Below are positions 6,287 through 13,105 of a stretch of 13,105 bases of DNA, piece by piece. Origin of the DNA: Erysipelotrichaceae bacterium (GTDB taxonomy: Bacteria; Bacillota_I; Bacilli_A; Erysipelotrichales; Coprobacillaceae); NCBI GenBank assembly GCA_021202205.1, contig JAJQDJ010000031.1, positions 1-13,105 of the forward strand. The letters are read 5' to 3'. The translations under genes and the position numbers were made by a program. Below the pieces are notes generated by a model. That model saw nothing but the letters and a program-made list of their open reading frames with translations, was not told the origin of the DNA and made no database searches. Each line of letters starts with the position of its first letter. Positions within the stretch are counted from its first letter, which is position 1.

Positions 6287-6310
6287 AAAAGAACATTTGG
6301 AGGCGACATT

Positions 6311-6685
6311 ATGAAGAAGGTGTTTTGTATCTTATTACCTTATGTATCTGCGGTTGTGGCATTAGTTATGCATTCTATGAATTATGAATATATTTCTACT
6401 ATTGGGGCACTTATTTTAGGTGCGTTAATTGGTATATGGTTTTATTGTATTGAAGGAACTGATGGGACTAAAGTTGTGATAGCTTTAAGTATTATTACTT
6501 TAATATTATGTATTGCCATAGTAGGGGCTGGATTCTTTATAGAGTTATTTGAACCTTACACGTATGAAGCTGCTTTATGGTGTGGTGCAGAATTAATTGG
6601 ACTTTATATACTATTCCATAATAAACCTAGACAAGGGATGTCTTATAGTTATTCTTATCGTAATAAAAAAAGAAGATATTTTTAA
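6311..6685 (+). CDS. Small four-helix membrane protein, function unknown
   Basis: The product has 124 residues with four hydrophobic segments near 4-20, 28-48, 54-78 and 84-102, and a basic, Tyr/Ser-rich tail (SYSYSYRNKKRRYF) likely on the cytoplasmic side. No known family motif is apparent. Start 6311 follows TTGGAGG with normal spacing and a well-formed promoter at 6258-6286; the in-frame ATG at 6227 would add 28 residues but lies upstream of that promoter. It is a single-gene unit ending in a long bidirectional hairpin shared with addA, which it faces. Its role is not linked to AddAB by any sequence evidence. Confidence 0.7.
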   Translation: MKKVFCILLPYVSAVVALVMHSMNYEYISTIGALILGALIGIWFYCIEGTDGTKVVIALSIITLILCIAIVGAGFFIELFEPYTYEAALWCGAELIGLYILFHNKPRQGMSYSYSYRNKKRRYF

Positions 6686-6711
6686 AAGGAATCATGTTGA
6701 TTCCTTTTAAA
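6681..6711. terminator. Bidirectional terminator between the membrane protein gene and addA
   Basis: AAAAGGAATCA (6684-6694) pairs perfectly with TGATTCCTTTT (6698-6708) around a three-base TGT loop, and flanking TTT/AAA extends the pairing to 14 bp. Each strand ends the stem in a T-run. The stem contains bases of both stop codons (TAA 6683-6685 on plus; TAA 6709-6707 on minus), so two convergent genes share one very compact terminator. Confidence 0.85.
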
Positions 6712-9700
6712 ATTCTACACCTTTACTAATCTGTAGATAATAAACTATAGCAGTAATATCTTGATGATACATTTCTTTTAATACTTTTTTATAATAATCA
6801 AGCTGAACTTGATGCTTTTTTATAAGAGATCTTTCACTATTTTTGTTTGTTACACGATCTGTTTTATAATCTAAGACATAGATTTTATTTTTATAAACAA
6901 AAACTAAATCGAATATACCATGAATCCTTTGGTCTAATTCTTTATCATAATAAGCAAATGTTTTTTCTTTATATACATAAGTAGAATCTTGTATCATTTG
7001 ATAATAATGACTAGTGATAAAGCCTTCTAATTTATTACTATAATCCACAAGTGTATTTTTGCCTAAATCATCAATGAGATTCTCATCATAAAGTTGGTTA
7101 ATAAGTGAAGTAATATTATCGTTTTTAAAGTTAAGGTAACTCATAAATAAATGGACTAATGTTCCTTTATCGGTAGCTTCAATATTGGTGTTATTCTCTT
7201 CGTTGGTAAGATTTAAATAATGATCATCTGCAATCTGTTGTAATGTTGTCACTGCCATAGATTTTTCTTTGGTTATATCATAAGGATAAACAAAATCCTG
7301 ATAATGAATACGTAATGAATCATCCATAAAAGATTGATTATAAGGATGGGATGGAATATTTTGCTCTATTTCTAAATCTTGAGTAATGCTTAGTGAAAAA
7401 TGGGCATCACAAGTAGAAGGGAAAGTGAGACTATTTTCAAAGTTACATTGTTGCAATTTTATTGCATGAGGTCGAAGTTCAGGTATTTGCAAGCAATCTT
7501 CAATGATTTCATGGTGACGTAAGGTAGCTGCTAAAATCCAGTAAAGATAATTATTTGTTTGACGTACATTATCATATAACAATACTTTGTCGGCACCTGA
7601 ACGATGAATAATATCAGAATCGTTATTCACAAATAATTGTTGTTGGATATTTGTAATTTCGTTGTAATCTTTAAGTACACCTGTTAGAATTAATTTCTTT
7701 GAAGCACGAGTTAATGCGACATAGAGTATACGCATTTCTTCATTAATTGTTTCATCATGGCTATTTCTAGCAAGTAGATGACGATATACATGATCGTGCT
7801 CAACAATAATATGACCAAATTTTTCAGTTGAAACATATTTTCGTGGCTTTATAGTCATACCCATTTCTTTATCTAATATAATTTTTTGCTTTGCATCCAT
7901 ATCGTTGAATTGTCTTTGGGTGTTGCATACAAAAACAATGGGGAATTCCAAACCTTTTGATTTGTGTATTGTCATAAACTGAACAACGTTATCATTTTGT
8001 AAGGCTACCTTTGCGGGTGATTTATCAGAAGCATTTTCTAAAGCTTCTAAAAGTTCATGAAGATATGGTGTATCAGATTGTTGCTGTTTAATAACTTCTA
8101 ATAAGAGATGTAAGTTAGCAGCTCTTTGTTCACCATTAATCATTTGTGATACGAATAATAAATAGTCTGTTTTATCATAGATTTTCTTTAATAAATCGTA
8201 TGGGGAACAGGTATAACTATCATTTTTAAGTTCATTAAATGTTTCTAGAAAGGATATAACTTGTGGATGCGTACTTTCTAATAAACATTCATAAAGAGAC
8301 TTTTCTTGATTGTTTTTTATAGAAGCTATGGTGTTTAAATCAATATAGGAACATGTATAAGGTTGGCTTAAAACACTAAGCAAGGCAATATCATTATAAG
8401 GATTATCTATAGCTTTAAGGAAAGTTATCATGTTTTCTACTTCGTTAGCATTCATAAAACCAGCAGATAATACAATGTGATTGGGTATATGATACATATC
8501 AAACACTTTTTTAAATGTTAAAAATGGATTCGTTGTACGCATCAGTACAACAATGTCTTTATAATCGTAATGATGATTCACCAATTCTTCAATACGTTGT
8601 GCAACCATATGAGCCTCATATTGATCTTTGTCTAAATCAGAATCAGGATCATACATATCAATCAATATTTCGGTTGTTTCTTTGCTTTGTGATGCAGGTA
8701 AAACAGGGTCATAATTTAATCTGGCACTATCATCCAAATAATAATCTAATCCACCAATATGTTTATCCATAATAGCATTGAAGATATAATTAATACTATC
8801 TAATATAGTCTTTGTTGAACGATAATTATAAATGAGATCAATTCTTCGTTTATGTGTTACTTTTGCTTCATCTTTATTTGAAGAAAAAGTATCATATTTC
8901 TTGGAAAATATTTTGGGATCTGCTTGTCTAAAACGATAAATAGATTGTTTCATATCTCCAACCATAAATACTGGTATGTTAGGTTCTTTATATGTTGATA
9001 TTTTTTGAATTAAAGATTCCTGAATTTGATTGGTATCTTGATATTCGTCAATCATAATTTCTTTAAGCTGTTTATGCAATATATCTATAACACCATACTG
9101 AGGTTCTAGTAACTGATGAGTATATTTTTCCAAGTCACTAAAATCTAATTGATTTGTAGATAACTTACGTTTACGATACTCTTGTTGAAATATATCTAAT
9201 ATATGATTTTTAGACAATAACATACTTAAAGCTTCGTAAGATAAATGCATTTTCTCTTTAAAACTATCTACATCTGTTTCTAGAAAATCCTCTTTAGCTT
9301 TATTGTAGGAAGATAGTATGCTTGCTTTAAGCTTATTATATTGGTCTTTAATCTTAGGATTGACATCTTTCCATGACATCGTATAGCTTTTAGGAAGAGG
9401 AGCTTTTATTGTATGTACAAATGTATCATAGGTTATATATGAAGAAGAGAAATATTTGAATCTTTCATCTAAATAATCATAATATGCATCAAAAGGTGAT
9501 GGTCTTAAAGCCATCGCTTTAGATTGTTCTTCAGGGCGTTCATAAAAGTCCGTTAGTTTATTTTCTTCACAAAAAACTTTTAGTTCTATTAGTTTGTTCA
9601 TACTCTTAATTGTTTCTTCATAGAAGATGTGTTGTATATAAGAAAATAATGGCCAGTCTTCCATAGTTGTGATAGAGTAATACTGATTGTTGATATTTTC

Positions 9701-10258
9701 GAAAAATTCATAAAAATTATCAATAGAATGAGATACTTCATCAAGGGATAATATTAATTCACTTAATGAATTTAAAGAATATCCAGGGAAGTATAATTCT
9801 AAAAAATCATGAATATCTTTATCTTGCACCCATTGTTCTAAACAGTTGGTTAATATTTCTTCTTTTATGTATTGAGGATCTTCTAAAATAGTAAAACCAG
9901 GCATAATATTAATCATATATCCATATTTTTTTAGTAATGTGCTACAAAAAGTATGGAAATTGGTGATATAGGCTTGTGGCATATTCAACAATTGTAAAGA
10001 TAAATGCTCACGCATATGATCATCTATATCAGAGGCAATCAACGTATTCAATTCATCACTCAAACGTTGTTTCATTTCAGCTCCAGCTGCTTTTGTAAAT
10101 GTCACAACTAAGAAATCTGTAATATTATAGCCTTCTTGTAATAAGGAAATAATACGCATAACTAATATTCTAGTTTTACCACTACCTGCTGGGGCACTGA
10201 CCAAAATAGAAGCATCTCTTTGTTGGATAGCCTCAAGCTGTCCTTGATTAAACGGCAT
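6707..10258 (-). CDS. addA: ATP-dependent helicase/nuclease AddA (RexA-type)
   Basis: AddA is the UvrD-like 3'-5' helicase and nuclease subunit of AddAB, which resects double-strand break ends for RecA-dependent repair. The 1183-residue protein (B. subtilis AddA is about 1230) shows Walker A APAGSGKT (22-29), motif Ia VTFTKAAGAEM, Walker B DEYQDTN (404-410), motif III GDMKQSIYRFR (434-444), motif IV YNYRS (477-481), motif V TIHKSKGLEF (763-772), motif VI RILYVALTRA (843-852), then a RecB-family nuclease domain with GTLVHLF (1032-1038), GIFDLVF (D1117), LDYKTDR (1129-1135) and QLDYYKKVL. All key residues are present, so both activities are expected. Start ATG 10258 is preceded by AGGAGGTGATT; the in-frame GTG at 10267 lies within that ribosome binding site. 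The start overlaps the addB stop by 11 bases, giving translational coupling. Confidence 0.95.
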   Translation of the reverse strand: MPFNQGQLEAIQQRDASILVSAPAGSGKTRILVMRIISLLQEGYNITDFLVVTFTKAAGAEMKQRLSDELNTLIASDIDDHMREHLSLQLLNMPQAYITNFHTFCSTLLKKYGYMINIMPGFTILEDPQYIKEEILTNCLEQWVQDKDIHDFLELYFPGYSLNSLSELILSLDEVSHSIDNFYEFFENINNQYYSITTMEDWPLFSYIQHIFYEETIKSMNKLIELKVFCEENKLTDFYERPEEQSKAMALRPSPFDAYYDYLDERFKYFSSSYITYDTFVHTIKAPLPKSYTMSWKDVNPKIKDQYNKLKASILSSYNKAKEDFLETDVDSFKEKMHLSYEALSMLLSKNHILDIFQQEYRKRKLSTNQLDFSDLEKYTHQLLEPQYGVIDILHKQLKEIMIDEYQDTNQIQESLIQKISTYKEPNIPVFMVGDMKQSIYRFRQADPKIFSKKYDTFSSNKDEAKVTHKRRIDLIYNYRSTKTILDSINYIFNAIMDKHIGGLDYYLDDSARLNYDPVLPASQSKETTEILIDMYDPDSDLDKDQYEAHMVAQRIEELVNHHYDYKDIVVLMRTTNPFLTFKKVFDMYHIPNHIVLSAGFMNANEVENMITFLKAIDNPYNDIALLSVLSQPYTCSYIDLNTIASIKNNQEKSLYECLLESTHPQVISFLETFNELKNDSYTCSPYDLLKKIYDKTDYLLFVSQMINGEQRAANLHLLLEVIKQQQSDTPYLHELLEALENASDKSPAKVALQNDNVVQFMTIHKSKGLEFPIVFVCNTQRQFNDMDAKQKIILDKEMGMTIKPRKYVSTEKFGHIIVEHDHVYRHLLARNSHDETINEEMRILYVALTRASKKLILTGVLKDYNEITNIQQQLFVNNDSDIIHRSGADKVLLYDNVRQTNNYLYWILAATLRHHEIIEDCLQIPELRPHAIKLQQCNFENSLTFPSTCDAHFSLSITQDLEIEQNIPSHPYNQSFMDDSLRIHYQDFVYPYDITKEKSMAVTTLQQIADDHYLNLTNEENNTNIEATDKGTLVHLFMSYLNFKNDNITSLINQLYDENLIDDLGKNTLVDYSNKLEGFITSHYYQMIQDSTYVYKEKTFAYYDKELDQRIHGIFDLVFVYKNKIYVLDYKTDRVTNKNSERSLIKKHQVQLDYYKKVLKEMYHQDITAIVYYLQISKGVEF

Positions 10259-12920
10259 GAGAATCACCTCCTATCATACCTTCGACATCCAAATCTTCAA
10301 CCATATCATAATCATTATAAAAAGCATCAAAACTACAAACACTATGATAAACACAATAACGACAAGGATTCACTTTATGATGAATACTATTATCTTCACT
10401 ACCTTTAGGAGATATATTGATTTGACCATCACTGATATTCTGATAGAGTTCTACAATATGTTTTTCAATAATATCTATTAAATGATCTAATTGTGTATCA
10501 CTTAATACATGTCCTTTATAATTATCTTTACTTTTTACATATTGCACATTAATAATCTGAGATCGCCCATTTATATGAGGATCCAAGGCATGAATAACTT
10601 TAAGACTACCATCATCTATCACATAACCTCCATATTGATATTGTTTAATATAATCATCTAGTTTTATTTCTTTATAAGAAGAAGATGGTAATATATGCTT
10701 TTGACTATTAAAATATAGTACAGCTCCAGGTTTTGTTTCATTTAAATGGGTAACCATCTTCAAATAAACAAGCATCTGTATATTAAAACCTTGCATGGCT
10801 AGATTTAAATCAATATCTTTATGACTAGACTTATAATCAACAATACAACTATAATCTTCATACGTATCATATCTATCAATAAAGCCTTTAAAATGAATAT
10901 CTTCAATATCATCTTCAATCTTCATTTCTTTTTGTGTTACTTTGAAGTGTGATTGGCTTAATTGATATTTTAATATCTTAAGAACACTATCCATACTCTT
11001 TTCTACTTGTTCAATAAAATATTGATTCGTTTTATTGGCTTCTACTTTATGCTTGAAATCTTCATTTTGTGATAAATAATATGTTGTAATATCATGAATA
11101 TTTCTGTTTTGATTGACATTTACTTTTAAAATATAATGAACAAGACTACCTAATTCATTAGGTTGCAAAGTATTATCTAATAAAGGATGGACCTTTAAAC
11201 CATATTTCATAAAATATAGGAAAGGACATTGATTATAAGTTTCTATTTGTGAGACAGACATATGTGGTGTATATAATAGATTGATTAATTCAGGAGTTAA
11301 ATCATTTGGTTGATTAGATGATAATTGATAAGCATTAATATTGTGATTAAGAATATCTTTGTCTTCATCCTGGCCACCTGACATATAATAATCTTCTCTC
11401 GGTAAATAAGCAATAGATGGAACTTTTAGAGGATGAAGCATATTCTTTAGTTGTGTAAATAATGTAGAAGGAATTAATTCCTCTTCATTTAAAGATAGTG
11501 AAGCACAAGATAATGTTAAAGATAAGCACGGTTGTGTCAATGCTTTGACAATATCATTTTGATGCATACCTAGTTTTTGAGTTGAAGTTAATGGTGTAGG
11601 TGAGTTGATTTCACGGAGCATAAGAATATCTTCATCTAATAATAAAGAAGTATTTTTGAATTCGTAAGGACATATAGTTTCGTTGAGCCCTAAAAAGTAT
11701 ATATGCTTAGGAACACTTGCTTGAACATGAGTGATGTCACATACTTGAATACAATCATATATTCTTGATGATTCGATAGTTTGACTAGGAAATGTTGCTT
11801 TAAAGAAGTCTTTCATTTCTGTATTTGAAATGGTATCTTGAAATGTTTGAAGTTCTTCAAGATAACCGATATATACGGGATTCAATTTATCTATTGCTAA
11901 TAATTCCTCAGCATATTCTTTAAAAGTATGTTTACAACTATGTTCAATTTTCTTTAATATGGCTTGATAACTTGCTTCATATTTTGTTTCTTTGGTATCT
12001 AACATATTATGAGGCATATGTAGCGTATAAAGCGCATCTTTTAATAAATCAACATAACTATGATCACTATATATAATCATAAAATCTCTATAATGTAATC
12101 CCTCATCCACAATCTTTTGATAAATGCTATATACACATTGATTCACCTCTTGATACATACTTCCTGAATGGTATTGGTAAATAGGATAATCAAGTTCTTT
12201 AGAGTCAGAAGTATGATTGAAGATATTTTTACTTATGATAGTTGGTTCATCTATAATAGTTGCATCGATACATAAATGTTGATAAGGCATATTTAGTAAT
12301 CGCTTATCATTTTGATAATAATAAAACAAAGTTACATCAAATACTTGATTTAATTGCTGGATAATATGCAATTGCTGTGTTGTATAAAGATGATTGGCTT
12401 CTATATAGATATGTCTATTATCTAATGAACTCATATCAACTTGTTCAAATATACTTTCTAATTGTAAAACATCATTATTTAAATAATTTTTGACACTTTG
12501 ATAAAGGTGCATAAAATCATGAAGCTTCTCACTATTCTCATTATTAACCTGAAAACTTTCATAAGATAAAATCAATTGGTTTAATTCACTGATTAAATTA
12601 TAAGAATATTGCTTATTAAAGCATGTAAAATCTTCTGTATTTAAGATATGTCTAATAATATAGGTTAAGTAAGTATCGGAAATAACATTTTTATTTGTTA
12701 GGTGTAATTCCAATTGCAACTGTTTTAAAAACTGCTTCCAATTCATTATTTCAATGTTCACCAAATATTGTGTATATTTCATGGAATGTTCCTCAACAAC
12801 ATCTTTATTATCAACAATCATGATATATTTTTCAAAAGGATGCTTTGAAACATCGTTTAAACATGATTGAATTATTTGATCAATCACATAATAACTATTC
12901 AATCCGCAATACCTCTGCAT
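10248..12920 (-). CDS. addB: ATP-dependent nuclease subunit AddB (RexB-type)
   Basis: AddB is the partner of AddA; its nuclease cuts the 5' strand and its inactivated helicase fold scans for Chi. The 890-residue protein is short against B. subtilis AddB (about 1166). The N-terminus (MQRYCGLNSYYVIDQ) has no G-x-x-G-x-GKS/T Walker A, as in streptococcal/lactobacillal RexB, so ATP binding at this subunit is not expected. The C-terminal nuclease domain is complete: GSLVHYIL (591-598), FKGFIDRYD (677-685, D682), DYKSS (695-699) and a QGFNIQMLVYL segment. The four iron-sulfur cysteines are present: C565 (QCPFLYF) and C853, C856, C862 (CRYCVYHSVC). Ribosome binding site AAGAGGTGAG at 12926-12935 supports ATG 12920. 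It is the first gene of the addBA operon, preceded by its own TATAAT box. Confidence 0.93.
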   Translation of the reverse strand: MQRYCGLNSYYVIDQIIQSCLNDVSKHPFEKYIMIVDNKDVVEEHSMKYTQYLVNIEIMNWKQFLKQLQLELHLTNKNVISDTYLTYIIRHILNTEDFTCFNKQYSYNLISELNQLILSYESFQVNNENSEKLHDFMHLYQSVKNYLNNDVLQLESIFEQVDMSSLDNRHIYIEANHLYTTQQLHIIQQLNQVFDVTLFYYYQNDKRLLNMPYQHLCIDATIIDEPTIISKNIFNHTSDSKELDYPIYQYHSGSMYQEVNQCVYSIYQKIVDEGLHYRDFMIIYSDHSYVDLLKDALYTLHMPHNMLDTKETKYEASYQAILKKIEHSCKHTFKEYAEELLAIDKLNPVYIGYLEELQTFQDTISNTEMKDFFKATFPSQTIESSRIYDCIQVCDITHVQASVPKHIYFLGLNETICPYEFKNTSLLLDEDILMLREINSPTPLTSTQKLGMHQNDIVKALTQPCLSLTLSCASLSLNEEELIPSTLFTQLKNMLHPLKVPSIAYLPREDYYMSGGQDEDKDILNHNINAYQLSSNQPNDLTPELINLLYTPHMSVSQIETYNQCPFLYFMKYGLKVHPLLDNTLQPNELGSLVHYILKVNVNQNRNIHDITTYYLSQNEDFKHKVEANKTNQYFIEQVEKSMDSVLKILKYQLSQSHFKVTQKEMKIEDDIEDIHFKGFIDRYDTYEDYSCIVDYKSSHKDIDLNLAMQGFNIQMLVYLKMVTHLNETKPGAVLYFNSQKHILPSSSYKEIKLDDYIKQYQYGGYVIDDGSLKVIHALDPHINGRSQIINVQYVKSKDNYKGHVLSDTQLDHLIDIIEKHIVELYQNISDGQINISPKGSEDNSIHHKVNPCRYCVYHSVCSFDAFYNDYDMVEDLDVEGMIGGDSHAV
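10259..10271 (-). promoter_or_regulatory. Ribosome binding site of addA, inside addB
   Basis: AGGAGGTGA on the minus strand, five to six bases before ATG 10258, is nearly the full anti-SD complement. It lies in the last addB codons and contains the GTG that would be the alternative start. Confidence 0.75.
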
Positions 12921-12940
12921 AAAAACTCACCTCTTGTTTC

Positions 12941-12946
12941 ATTATA
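12941..12946 (-). promoter_or_regulatory. -10 box of the addBA operon promoter
   Basis: A perfect TATAAT on the minus strand lies 21 bases before the addB start codon. The matching -35 area (TTTCAT/TTCATT) is poor, so the promoter may be weak or helped by an activator. Confidence 0.5.
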
Positions 12947-13051
12947 CTATAAAACAAAGTTAAAATGAAATATTAAAAGAAATGATCCTATTTCACAAAT
13001 AGACAATATTTTTGTATTATTATGATAAATTTGTAAAGACTCTATTAATTC

Positions 13052-13082
13052 CAATGTCATTAAGTTAAGATTTGGTGACATT
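13052..13082 (+). repeat. 31-bp repeat copy B, upstream of addB
   Basis: Exact 31-base match to the minus strand of 5132-5162, hence an inverted pair enclosing about 7.9 kb with the hydrolase remnant, the small membrane protein gene and addBA. In this copy it lies in non-coding DNA and directly touches a perfect hairpin. Confidence 0.85.
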
Positions 13083-13105
13083 CCCCTTCTCAAAATGAGA
13101 AGGGG
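13083..13105. terminator. Perfect hairpin at the right window edge, probable terminator
   Basis: CCCCTTCTCA and TGAGAAGGGG form a perfect 10-bp, GC-rich stem around AAA. The sequence ends at the last stem base, so a following T-run cannot be checked. It is unusually GC-rich for this region and abuts the repeat, so it may be a terminator of a gene outside the window or part of a larger repeat unit. Confidence 0.55.

Noticed and set aside
6227..6310. Upstream in-frame extension of the small membrane protein
   Set aside because: A consensus promoter (6258-6286) and a strong ribosome binding site before 6311 lie inside it, and 6227 has no ribosome binding site.
8515..8772. 85-codon plus-strand ORF
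   Set aside because: Antisense to the middle of addA, whose helicase motifs are intact; no start signal.
10220..10481. Two short plus-strand ORFs rich in His/Tyr or Ile/Thr
   Set aside because: Antisense to the addB/addA junction; composition is the reverse of biased AT-rich coding sequence.
6707..12920. Defence-island helicase-nuclease
   Set aside because: The motifs, gene order and coupled start identify ordinary AddA/AddB DNA repair subunits rather than a dedicated anti-phage system.

Overview
The window is AT-rich, densely coded DNA from a low-GC Gram-positive bacterium. An AddAB (RexAB-type) recombination nuclease, AGGAGG/AGGTGAT-type ribosome binding sites, a CcpA-type cre-like operator and a lipobox lipoprotein all point to Bacillota. 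Gene style (very AT-rich, short intergenic spaces, small membrane and regulator genes) would suit a gut Erysipelotrichia-type organism, but the genus is an inference only. No rRNA, tRNA, CRISPR array, complete insertion sequence or phage gene is visible.

Layout. 1-153: an edge region with a palindromic repeat and a hairpin. 163-1551 (+): a six-helix DUF308/HdeD-like membrane protein, then an arginase-fold (ureohydrolase-like) protein. 1583-5976 (-), in transcription order: an S33-type alpha/beta hydrolase with a broken 3' end, two tandem paralogous proteins of unknown function (coupled by an 8-bp overlap), an AraC/cupin regulator with its own promoter, and a secreted esterase lipoprotein whose promoter carries a cre-like site. 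6019-6310: promoters and a small decayed ORF. 6311-6685 (+): a small four-helix membrane protein. 6707-12920 (-): addB then addA, translationally coupled, forming the double-strand-break end-processing helicase-nuclease. 12921-13105: the addB promoter, a 31-bp repeat and a perfect hairpin at the window edge.

How the genes work together. AddA and AddB form one heterodimer and are clearly one operon. The AraC regulator and the downstream esterase look like a sensing/hydrolysis pair for an extracellular ester or glycan-linked substrate, with carbon-catabolite control suggested by the cre-like site. The two paralogous unknown proteins sit directly upstream of the AraC gene and may feed into the same regulation, but nothing in the sequence proves this.

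The most notable structure is a 31-bp repeat present twice in inverted orientation (5132-5162 and 13052-13082), with a partial third copy at the left edge. The internal copy forms the last codons and the stop of the alpha/beta hydrolase, which thereby loses the C-terminal part that should carry the catalytic histidine. I see no convincing wholly new defence or mobile system here; the paralogous pair next to the AraC gene is the best candidate for undescribed biology.
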